Assembly (NCBI RefSeq): GCF_000417875.1
Contig: NW_006920874.1
Location: 502,594 to 566,593 of the forward strand
DNA: 64,000 nucleotides
Reading direction: 5' to 3'
Origin: Pseudozyma flocculosa PF-1
Lineage: Eukaryota; Basidiomycota; Ustilaginomycetes; Ustilaginales; Ustilaginaceae
Below, piece after piece: positions 50,868-61,006 of this stretch; positions within the stretch are counted from its first letter, which is position 1, and every line of letters begins with the position of its first letter. The notes below the pieces were generated by a model. The model was not told the DNA's origin, ran no database searches, and was given only the letters and a program-made list of their open reading frames with translations. Made by a program: the position numbers and the translations under genes.

Positions 50868-52221
50868 ATGAAGGAAGTCCTCTCCAACGCCAACTTCCCC
50901 CAGGATGCCCAGGGACGCACCTACCACGTAGCCACGCGCGCGTCCCAGGTGGCCAACCGCATCATCACCGTCGGAGACTCGGTCAGGGCGAGGAGGATCG
51001 CAGAGTGCTTCGACGGCGGCAAGCCCATCTTTGAGCACATGTCCCAGAGGAACTTTGTACGTAGCCGCCGACCGGCCTCGCCGCTCTGCCGAGGCGTTCC
51101 GGCAGCGGGCCTTTGGACTGACCCTGTCCGTCTCTCGGCTTGCCGTCCCTCGTGCAACCGCAGCTCACCTTGACGGGTACCTACAAGGGCTGCCCCATCA
51201 GCGTCGTTGCAATCGGCATGGGCTTCTCGGTCGTCGTGAGTGCATCTCTTCCTGCACGCATCCGGTCGTTGATTCCGCAGCGGTCTAACCTGCGACCGCA
51301 TTGCCTGGCGCGATCGCGCCCCACCCCTTTACCCGCGCACCTATCAGGACTTCTTCGTTCGCGAGTGCCGCGCCGTCGTCGAGGGCGAGATGATCATTGT
51401 CCGCCTCGGCTCGTGCGGCTCGCTGCGGCCCGACTACGGCATCGGCACCGTCGTCGTCCCCAAGACGTCGATCGGCATCTCGCGCAATTACGACTACTTC
51501 CACCCCGCCACGACGGCCCAGGAGCGCAGCAGCGGCGCCATTGAGCCCTATACCGTCACCAAGCCCCTCGACTGCGACGACGAGGTGCACGACAAGCTCC
51601 TCGCCGCCCTGGCCGCCAAGCAGCCCAAGGCTGAGGCGTCGCTCTTCAACGGCGAGAGCGTCAAGGCCGTCGGCAACACGACAAACGCCAGCGCCGACAG
51701 CTTCTACGGATCCCAGGGCAGGACCGACCCCTCGTTCCTCGACGCCAACGCCAACCTCATCGACGTGCTGCAGCAGCGCTACCGGGAGCTCTCGACGCTA
51801 GAGGTGCGTGTCCGTGGTGCCATGCGGTGGCGGCGTCGGGCCCTTGGCCTTGCGACCCTTTCCCTGGCCCGTTCGCTGACCAGCCCCTCTCCCTTCTTGC
51901 CTCGCCTCGCCTCGCCTCCTCGCGACACTCGCAAACTGCCAACCGCAGATGGAGACGTTTGTCCTCAACCACCTCGCCGCGAGCGCCAACGCGGCCATCG
52001 ACAGCGTGCCCGCCGGCCAGCCGGTGCCGCAAAAGGGCCGCATTCGCACGGGCGCGGTGCAGATGATCTTCGCCAACCGTACCAACTCGGCCTTTATCTC
52101 GCCCGACGAGTGCCACAAGCTCGAGGTGTGGGCGGGCGAGAGCGTGCTCGAGGCGCTCCGCAACGTCGACATCCCAAAGGAGCGCCTCCACCCCAACGGC
52201 GTGTGGGACCAGAGCCAGTGA
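50868..52221 (+). CDS. Uridine phosphorylase (PNP/UDP family)
   Basis: Four exons, 50868-51056, 51164-51235, 51348-51803 and 51949-52221, all phase 0, 329 residues. Landmarks are the phosphate-binding GDSVRARRIAECF, the GTYKGCPISVVAIGMGFSVV strand, VEGEMIIVRLGSCGSLRPDYGIG, the uracil-binding stretch ADSFYGSQGRTD (Gln and Arg as in bacterial Udp) and the ribose-contacting EMETFVLNHLA, with METF split from LE by the last intron. The enzyme cleaves uridine plus phosphate to uracil and ribose-1-phosphate in pyrimidine salvage. No targeting signal is evident, so it is presumably cytosolic. The second exon is short (72 nt) but unambiguous. The 3' end is convergent with the ADCK-like gene, 134 bp away. 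Confidence 0.9.
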
Positions 52222-52355
52222 GGGCCGGGCTGGGTCGAGTACGTGGTAGGCGGTCGTGTCGGTCTTTATCGCGCGGCTCTATGGGAGAGGGGGCCGGTGA
52301 AGGGGTGGGGCAAGGACGTCGAGTCTAGGGTGATGCGTCGCAGGGTTGCCCGCGT

Positions 52356-55300
52356 CTAGCCGATAAAGGCGCCCTCGTCGAGCTCGACGCCAAACTCGTC
52401 CTTGCTGTTGTGGCGGGCGCAGCGCAGCGCAGTGCAATGCAAAAAATAGAGGTACCGACACAGCGATGGCAGCGCAGAGTCGACCGTCAGCACGATTCGG
52501 ACAGGAGCATGCTCCACAGCCTCGACCATGGCGCAGGGGGGGCTGGCAAACTCACGCCATCTTGCGCATCTGGCGCTCGAGGTCATCTTCGAAGCCTCCT
52601 TCCTCGTCGTCGCGGGAACCAGAGACGGCCTTGATGGGGTGTCTGACGAGGAATTTGATCCAGTACCTGAGTCCGCTGGCCCAGAATGCGAGGTCGAGGA
52701 CGAGGAGGGTAGAGCGGAACTTGACAAACTCGACGCGGTCGCGCAGCCATTCCGCCATCCTCTTTGCCAAGCCGGCTTCAGTCGGGGCCCTCGTCGTGGG
52801 GTGGTGGAGTGGGAAAAAGACGCGGAAGAGCGAGGGGGTGTAGGGCGATATGAGGGCCGAGGAGGCGTGCTTGGCCATAATGTTGAGTCGGTTGACGGGC
52901 GATCCGAGCATCTGGTTCGAGGCTTGGAGGATGCGCATCGATCGACCCACAAAGATGAGCTCCTTGGGTAGCAGCTCGACGTGGACCTGCTCCAGGTGGT
53001 TGGCGTGGAGCGACAAACATGGTCAGTCGGCCGACGGGCGCACCAGAAGGGACAAGAGTCTCGGAGAGAGGGGCGGATAGAGACGCACCAGGAAGTTCTT
53101 GAGCCTCTCCTTCATCTCCCTCTGCAGTTCGAGGTCGCTCTTGTGGGCGTGGGCGCCCTTGTGCTCCCCATCTCCCTTTTTCTTGGGCTTGCTCCAAGGT
53201 CGAAGCAGGGTGGCCGACTGGCAGATCCGCAAGGTGGCATGGCACCGTTATCGTCCGTCGGCAAGGTTCAGTTCTGCGTCAGTCTCGATCGATGCAGACG
53301 ACGTCGGCGGGATGCGAGGAAGAGGAGGAAGAGGAGGGAAGGAGGGAGTACGGCCGACTCACGGCAAACAGCTCGGACGCGTCCTCGCCCATACCCCAGC
53401 TGCGGGTGATGTCGTCGAGCGTGTGCAGGTCAAAGGTGAAGATGGCCTTCCAGAGCTGCGCGTACTTTCTGCGGAAGTCTTCGCTCAGCTCGACGTAGAG
53501 GCCGTGGTCGATGAGCACAATCTGGTGCTGGCCGCGCTTGCCGTTCGGGTGCTTGCGGACCAGCACGTTGCTGATCGGAAGGGGGGGGGGGGGGGGGAGA
53601 CGAAGAGACGAGCGCGTCGAGAGAGGAGTACGAACGAACGCCGTAGTCGAGCGTAGTCGGTACCGGTACGTAGGTTNNNNNNNNNNNNNNNNNNNNCGCG
53701 CGAGCGCGCGTACGAGCGCGAGGCGGACGAGTAGCGGGGGGGGGGGGGGAGGGCAAAGAAGGCAAAGGCGCCGTCGTAGCGAGGGATGATGACGAAAGCC
53801 AGTCAGCATGCGGTCCAAGGTCTTGGTGCAGCGAGGGTTGGTTGTCGTCTGGGCGCGCGCTCGGACTCACGAGGGATGCCCGTCGGCCTGTACGAAGCCG
53901 TGCTGGAAGATCTGCGACGAGAAGGCCTCACACACGCTCCTCGAGACGGCCTTGACGTTGAGGCCCATCTCGTCCTCGAGCCGTGGCCGGTCCGTCATGC
54001 GGCACGCGCCATCGATCCACTCCATCACCAGGACCCGCTGCGTACAGAAGTCCTCGTACATCTTTCTGCGAGAGGGGCGGGCAGGCAGGCGCGGAAGAGG
54101 CAGTGGCGCATGTGTCAGACCGGTAGGGACCGGCGAAAGTTCCAGACTGGGAGGCCAAGGAGGCAACTCACGGGACGTAGCACGTCTTGCGCACAATCTT
54201 TTCCGGATCCGTCTCAATAGCCCTTTTGGCCCTCAGCGAGTTTTCGAGCTCGTGCTTGAACAGGGTCTCTTGCTGCCGATGAGACGGCGAGTGAAAGACA
54301 CCAGAGGCGGGCGTCGTTGTCAGCCATCGTCCCTCCGATGAAGAGATAAGGGATGAAGGGACTGAGCATGCACCCCTGCCGCGGACTCACCTCGATCTGG
54401 TCGCTGATGTACTGCCCGGCAAAGCTGAGGGGCAGCTCAAAGATGCGCTCGTAGAGCAAGAGGAGGATGCGGAAGCTCCAGAGGTCCCACTTTGCGTACT
54501 TGCGGATGTTGGGGCGCTGCACCTTGACGGCCACCTCGGGACCCAGGGTGCCCTCGGGCGAACCGGGTGGCGGCTTGAGGCGCGCGCGGTGCACCTGCGC
54601 GACCGAGGCGGCGGCGACGGGCGTCTTGTCGAATGCGGCGAATACGTCTTCGGGCTCAGCTCCGAGCTCTGCCACGAGCACCTTGCGCACCTCTTCGTAG
54701 GGCAGGCGCTCGGCGTTGTCGAGCAGCTTCGAGAGGCGCTGGTACGGCTTCGGCAGGATGGCGGCCTGGACGCCGATGGCCTGGCCGAGCTTGACGTAGC
54801 TGTCGGTGGAGGCCGTAGGGGATGGAAGGAGGCGGACGGGTCAGGGACAGTGAGCGCAGGAACAAGATGAGTCCGTCGTCGCTGGTGCGGATCCACCACT
54901 CACAGTCCCTGGTTCTTCTCGCAGACAAACAGGAGCCGATCCGCGCAGCGCTCGTGGAGCGCCGTGATGCTTTCGAGGCTGTCCTTGTCGAAGTTGAATC
55001 TGCGGGGCAAAGGCGCCGGGGGAAGAAGAGCGTCGGGCGATATCAGCGAACATGAGCTTGCGTGGTCCTTGGGGGGCCAGCGTGCTGCTCACTTGTAGTC
55101 GAGTGCGATCTGGATGCCGGTCCAGGCGGTGAGGAGGTTGCGCTGTGCGGTGCGCGCGTTGAAGTGCTCGTCGATGATGTAGCCCACGCCGGTGGCGATG
55201 GAGAGGAGGAGTAACGTGGTCCCGATGCGCCTCTTTCTCGGTGGCGCGCGCTTGGGCTTGTTCTGTTCCGCAGGTGGTGCAGGTGATGGGCCACGGGCGG

Positions 55301-55487
55301 CTGCGGCCGGAGGGGTGGAGACGGTGGATGCGAGGCGTGCTAGCCTCGGGACGGTGCGGCTGGGAGCGGGTGTGTAGGCCTCGGCGTGCCGCGTGGCAGC
55401 GACCAGGGATGGCGATGGGCGGGCGCGAAGGTGTAGCAGCACGCTCGAGCGGGGCGGCGGGCATCGAAAGGGTGGCGGTCGAAACAT
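52356..55487 (-). CDS. ABC1/ADCK-family atypical kinase-like mitochondrial protein (Mcp2/ADCK1-like)
   Basis: Nine exons on the minus strand: 55093-55487, 54904-54999, 54391-54799, 54172-54272, 53871-54065, 53363-53570, 53089-53217, 52556-52986 and 52356-52404; total 2013 nt, 670 residues. An Arg/Pro/Ala-rich N-terminus suits mitochondrial import; a membrane segment is at about 88-105 (IGTTLLLLSIATGVGYII). UbiB-family signatures are KLGQAIGVQAAILP (KxGQ), AAASVAQVHRA (Ala-rich loop), VAVKVQRPN, VLVMEWIDG, QADGHPSNVLVR and LIDHGLYVEL. The C-terminal part (VELLPKELIFVGRSMRILQASNQMLGSP) fits the ADCK1/ADCK5/Mcp2 branch, linked to inner-membrane lipid and mitochondrial homeostasis rather than CoQ synthesis (Coq8). 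The N gap and G runs fall in the intron between exons 5 and 6, so coding is intact. Confidence 0.92.
53581..53597. repeat. 17-G homopolymer beside an assembly gap
   Basis: Seventeen consecutive G bases just upstream (on the minus strand) of exon 6 of the ADCK-like gene. A second run of 14 G lies at 53736-53749, beyond the gap. Confidence 0.9.
53677..53696. other. Assembly gap (20 N) in an intron
   Basis: Twenty Ns flanked by unusual TACG/CGCG-rich sequence on both sides, between two G homopolymers. It lies within an intron of the ADCK-like gene. Confidence 0.9.
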
Positions 55488-56505
55488 GGTGGCGGGCAGA
55501 GATGGAGCGGGGGGGCTCGAGGAGGCGTGCTGGCGTGTAGCACTGGAGCGGCGCTGCCAACGACCTCGAGATGGAGCTGGGGGAGCAAAAGAGGGTGATG
55601 CAGACGGCGGCGGCTGAAGTGGATGCTATCGGATGGGCCGGGAGATGGGGAAGAGGATGAGGTCGACGACTACGACGACGGCGACGACGAGACTACACCG
55701 AGTCGAGGGTCCAGAAGAGGAGCCGCCCGCGGAGCTGCCGCGCCTGCCGGCCTGCCTGCGCAAGCTGACAGAGCACCCTCCCCAACCTCCACATCCACCC
55801 AGCCGGGCCGGCAGGCAGGCTGAAAGCGTCGTCCGTCTGCCATGGCCCCTACACGCGTCGCCGTCGTCGTCGTCGTCGATCCTGGCCCCTGCCAAGCCTG
55901 CCATCCACGCTCATGGTTCAGCCGCCGTCGTCGTCTTCCTGGACTTGCGCTGCTACGGCCATTCCGCCACCGCCATGTCCCGTCGACGTGCCTGCTTCCT
56001 CTCCCCAAGCCTCGCGGGCACCACCGAGCGGGCCGGAGTCCTCGTCTTTTCCATCGCAATTAACCGCGTCTTTTCCGTGCCGCCTCTCGTCTCGTCACCC
56101 TTTCGCCGCCTCTCCGTCTGCCCCGACCAAGCAGCCCGTCGGTCAGTCAATACCGCCGGGCCGTACGTGCTCGTCCTGCCTCGACCACCCCGTCCCATAA
56201 ACCTCTTCCATCTCTCTCGACACCCACCACGCCGCCCAGCCCCAGCCTCCGACGCGCGCAACACAGGGCAGAGGATCGTTTTAGGTGCGGAATCAATTGC
56301 AGCATGTGCCAGCTATTTTGGGGTGTGTGCGTGGTGGCGATGCCAGGGGTGCGCGGGCGAGGCACCCGCGCAGTATGTGCATAAGGTCAGGTACAGACGC
56401 CCATAGAGGAGGTCGTGACGCGTAGGATTGACACGGAGGGCGAAGGTGTGACTAGGACGAGGGCGAGGGCGGCAAGGGGGAGGGAAATAGCATGCGACAG
56501 TGTTT
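55488..56505. promoter_or_regulatory. ADCK-like upstream region / RPS8 3' region
   Basis: 1.0 kb. An open frame at 55633-56406 (+) is Arg/Pro/Ser-rich with no domain and is not called. (CGTCGT)n-type stretches occur near 55858-55882. No other feature recognised. Confidence 0.4.
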
Positions 56506-57261
56506 TTACTGCTTCTTGGCCTTCAGCCTCCTGATGTAGAACTCGAGCTCCTTGCCCTCGAGAATGTAGCCGTCGGCGCGGCCAGACTGGCCCGGTCGGC
56601 TCGAGATGGCGGCGTACAGGCGACCGGCACCGAACTGCTGCTCGACGAGCGGGTCGAGCTTGGCGTCCTTTCGTCGCGCCTCAAACTTCTTGACAACCGA
56701 GTTCGACTGCTTGGCAGGGTCCTGGTTGGCCTCGGCGGCACCCTGGCCAGCGGCGCGGCGCTTGGTCGTGACGGGCTTGCCGTAGTGCTTCTCGTAGGCC
56801 TGGCGGAACGGCGTGGCGTCAACCTGGACGATGCAGCTCTTGACCAGCGTGTTGGTGCGGACAAGCTCGTTGTTCGAGGCGTTGTAGACGACGCCAAGGA
56901 TACGCGTCTTGCCAGTGATGTGCTCAGAGCCCCAGGCGAAGTTGCCGCTGCGCGAGGGGAACGGGAAAGAGGCAGGAGGGAAGAGGGAGCGAGGATCGCG
57001 TCAGGTCGTCGGTTCCGTGCGGGCAGTCTGATAGAGCCCTCAGGGCAACATGGACAGGACCGGCACCGATGCTCACCTCTCGAGACGCAGGGCACGCTGC
57101 TTGACGTTGCCGCCGCGAACACGGACCGAGTGGATCCTCTTGGCGCCGATACGGGTGTTGGCGGGCTGACGGCCGAGCTCGAACTTCCTCTTCTTGCGGT
57201 AGTGGGCGCGGCGAGCACCGGAGGCGGACCTCTTGTGACGGGAGTCACGTGTAATACCCAT
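56506..57261 (-). CDS. RPS8: 40S ribosomal protein S8 (eS8)
   Basis: Two exons, complement(57077..57261) and complement(56506..56947), 627 nt, 208 residues. The start [39 protein letters not shown] (interrupted here only by length) and the following [41 protein letters not shown] are the eS8 pattern. [18 protein letters not shown] and the C-terminal [41 protein letters not shown] complete it. The junction is GAGAG/GTGAGC...GCGCAG/C. eS8 is a structural protein of the small subunit. The ATG lies seven bases after a likely acceptor (TTCTCAG), indicating a spliced 5' leader. Confidence 0.97.
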
Positions 57262-60200
57262 GTTGAACCTGAGAACAGGGTGCGAAGAGGGGGAGAGGAG
57301 AGCGAAAGTCAGGGACCTTGTTTCGTGTGCCGGATGGGCGGAACCAGCATGAGCCGTGGATCGCAGGCGAGCGTCGGTCGGATTGGCGCATACACCGGCA
57401 GAGCAGCAAGCCGTCGTCGGCGCAGACCAAGAAGCGGTGCGTGGAGAGGTGGATCGAGTAGCAGCAGCGGCAACGGCGCAAGATCGCGGTGTGGTCGACA
57501 TGGGGGCGGAGGCGGACGATTGAGGGACCTCGGGGAGGTCGTCGTCGAATGCAGTCTGGCCGTGTAGATCGAGTCGACTCGCCCACGTCGTATCGTCGAG
57601 CGGCACATCATTGCCGCGATTGACCACTCGGCAGGAAGGGCTCATCCAGCTGACCATCAGCGCAGGACGCCTTCAGCCTAGTCCCCGAAGCATCTTGTGA
57701 GGTCCCCAATGCTGCAAGTCTCCCTCGATCGCATAGCATTGACGCCTGCTCTGCCCTGTGACCAATCCATGCTCTGTCCCGTCCCCTCATCGCGCCCATC
57801 CTCTGGCCGACTCAGCGATATCCCCCTTTCTACCGGTGGAATTGTCGATCCGTGGACAAGTGCGAGGCGCCAGGTGACGCTGCTGGTCGTGCGAGGTTGA
57901 TGGTGCACTGTGCCGCCGCTGCTGTGGTTGTCGGTCGGTGCCATCAGAGGACCTGCTGCTGCTCTGCCGGGTGGAACGCTGCGACGCCGGCCGTGGTGCT
58001 TTCCACGGCGATGCTGACTTTCTCTGCTGGTGTCGTCGCAGCCGTCTGTCGTGGGCGCGGTGGCGATGTCGATGTGGTGGATGGTGTACAGGTGTGCGCG
58101 ATGAGAGGCGTGGCCGGCGATGCTTACCTTGAACGTGATGTCTTGAGGGTGTTGGGGAAGGTGACCTTGGTGAGCAGAGAGGAAGGCTACCGACGTCCTC
58201 GACGCCCCTTGGCCTGCGCTCGCTCGCGCTGCGCCCAGCTGGGCGGCGCGGCCAGCCTTGGCTGGCCTGGCGGGCTGCCCTCGCCAGCCCTCGCTCCCTA
58301 TGCCTGGTGGGGCGCTCCGCGTGAGGCCCAGCTGCCGTCTGCCACCGCCTCGCCTCGCCTCCTGGCCTCGACCCCTTGGGCCAAACGGCTGCGGGCCTCG
58401 CTCGCCAACGCTGACCCGGGCCCTCGCTGCTGAAGCTGCAAATTTCCACGGCAGGTGCACGTGAGATCAGGCGGGGAGAGGAGCGGGCTGTCCGAAAGTG
58501 TCGACGAGCGTGGGAATTTTCGAAGCTGCGCAGAGAACCGTCTCGCGCGAGAAGAAACTTCCGGAGACGCGAAAGCCGGAACGCGGATCTGTCCCACGGC
58601 TGCTTGCTGTGGCCCGACCCGGACCCGACCCGTGACTCTGGCGCAGCCAGCTGGATGCCCGCCTGCCCCTTTGCGCGGCTGCCGGCGACATTCCGACGAT
58701 CCAGGGTCCATTTGGCAGTGCGCAGGCAGGCGGCACCCCTTCGCGGCTCCTTGCCTCGTGCTCGTCGTCTGCTGCTCGCCGTCGACTTGCTCCTCTGTTC
58801 TCTGCCGTCCGCTTGCGCAGTTCTCGGTGGCCATGAGACCTTATCAGCAGACGGCCAGACACCGCGACGTCGGCGCTCCAACGGGGCCGAGGAGGCGTTT
58901 CGAAGCAGGTGTCGAGCCTCGCGCGACGGGTCGACCGCCCTTGCTCCCATATCCTTGTCTCCTCGCCTGCGCGGCGGCGCCGCTGCGGCCTAGCCTAGTG
59001 GCATGCCTCGATATCCTTCGCCTGACGGCAACAGACAGCATCTCTTCCACGTCCTGAGCTTCCGAAAGCTGCTGTCGACCAGGCCGCGGTGCGCGGCTAC
59101 CCGAGCGTTCCTATCTCGACGAAGCGCCGGCAGGCCAGCTAGGAACGTGGTGGCCTGCCGTTTGCGAAGCGTAGACCGCACCGACGTGCCTGGTGACGAC
59201 ATCCAGACGGACGTTTTGTCGGGCTGCGACTCCTGTCGTGGCGCCAGGGGACTGCCTCTGAAAGGCGATGGCATCATGCCGACAACGACAGAAAGCGCGC
59301 GCTAAGCAAGGCTCGAGAGCAAAGACGGACGCGTCCCAGCACCATGTTGCCTGCTGGCCGGCTCTCCAGCGACCCTGGTCGACATCCAAGCAGCGAATGG
59401 CGCCTCGACGGGACAGATTCGATGCTGCCACGGTGAGCGATGGAGCGTGTCTTTCGGCGCTCATCGAACATCGCCGTGACCCACGACGGACCGCGACGCT
59501 TCTACGCAGGTTCCACAGGGGCAAGCTCACACATACTAGAGCCTTAGGCCGTGCTTGGCCTCATGCGCGGACACAGAGGATTCGGTGGCGACTCGGCGAG
59601 TCCACACAGACGCCTTGATCTCTGTCCGATGTCAGTCCACACTCTTTGTCCGTCGGAGTGATGGCGGGCGGTAGCCAGAGTCTTGCGATCGCCCCTCTGC
59701 GGGTCCGTCGTGATTGTGCGCTCGTCGAGGGCGTGTTTGCTGCTTGGATCCCTCCCGTTGCATCCCCCCTACAGCCGGCCGGACCCTCTGCGCGGCGCAA
59801 GGATGTCAAAGAGTTCTGCATCAAGAGCGAGGTGGGTCTTTCGAAGGCTGCGTCTACAGCAGCATCTCCCCGGCTTGGTTGTGCTCACGACGCTTCGCTG
59901 TTCGCTCCCCGGCTGGCCTCTGCGTGCGCCCATTCTCGACGTCTTTGCCAGAGACGCCGAAAGGCCCTACGGGCGACCAAACCACCGGCATGAAAGGCGG
60001 CGGATGAGGTGTGCTGCGGGGGGCTGCGCCTGTCAACGCGAGGCGTGGATCCGCGCGCCCCTTTGCCTGCCGATCCTTGCTCGGCTGCAGCGCCAGGCAG
60101 CCTAAGGCGTGCGTACCCGACACCTCCTACCGGCCTCCTTTGCGCAGCGCGACGGCATCCCCCTTCGCCGTCGAACCACGCAGCCCCGCAGGCCAGCCCA

Positions 60201-61006
60201 TGCCAGTGCGGCGCGGACAAAGCGCGAGCCCACGGTACGACGGTCGGTCCGCCACAAGCACCCTACTGGGGCTTCCCTTGCCCGCCGTGAAGACGCCCAT
60301 GAAAGGGACCACCAGCGGCAGCAGCAGCGGCTTCTGCCACGCCAGCGTCGATCCAATCATCGCGATGCGAGGAGTGTCTCTGGCGGACCAGGGGGCTCCC
60401 CTTCTGCCCCAAACAGGAACAACGGATGGCAAGCACAGGTACGCTGATGCTGAGGTCGTCGCCGTCGAGGGGACGCCATCGCTCCTCTCGCAGGTGATAG
60501 TTGTAACGTCGCAGCCTCGCGATCATCTTGCTTCTCGCCCTCGCCCTCGCCATCACCATAATCGATACCACCTCCTCCTCCACCACCACCACCATCACTA
60601 CCATCACTATCGTTAAATCGCCCACCCTTGTCCTTGTCCGCTGTCGCGTCACTCGTTATCGCCATCTGGACCGGTGTCGCCATCGCCCGCGCCGACTGTT
60701 TGCCCCTCGCGCGCTCTCAATCACACACACTCTCTCTGTCTTTCTCGATCCCACACCAGCAGCCGTGCTAGCACCTCTGACAGCCGTTCATTTCGCCTTT
60801 CGAGCGCTTTCGTATCCTTACCAACGGATCCTCGCGCCGCCGCCACCGCCAACCGCCAACCGCCAGCGCCGAATCCCTTTGTGCGCGCGTCAGCCGTTAC
60901 GTGTCAAGAGCAACCCGCACGCCCCCTCTCCCCCACCCGCACCTCATTGCGGTCCGCACCGCTTGCTAGTGGGGGCTACGTAGAACGCTCTGCGTGCTTG
61001 CCCGAG
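57262..61006. other. 3.7 kb region without convincing coding sequence; contains probable RPS8 leader intron
   Basis: Open frames on both strands here are Arg/Ser/Ala-rich shadows without domains. On the minus strand a GTAAGC donor at 58127 (after CACGTTCAAG) and the TTCTCAG acceptor ending at 57269 would make an ~859-nt RPS8 leader intron. GGCTGGCCTGGCGGG-type words occur at about 58231-58290. From ~60500 the + strand becomes rich in CCT/CAC triplets (e.g. CACCACCACCACCATCAC near 60580), then pyrimidine-rich, fitting the promoter/leader of the gene at 61007. Confidence 0.45.

Noticed and set aside
55633..56406. 257-codon + strand frame between the ADCK-like gene and RPS8
   Set aside because: Pro/Ser/Arg-rich without domains, no clear leader, and it occupies the upstream region of the ADCK-like gene.
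57269..58127. Box C/D snoRNA inside the putative RPS8 leader intron
   Set aside because: Isolated CTGA- and TGATG-like words occur, but I could not find a correctly ordered C and D box pair with a terminal stem.
57787..58950. 387-codon minus-strand frame upstream of RPS8
   Set aside because: Arg/Ser-rich with no recognisable domain; it spans the probable RPS8 leader exon and promoter.
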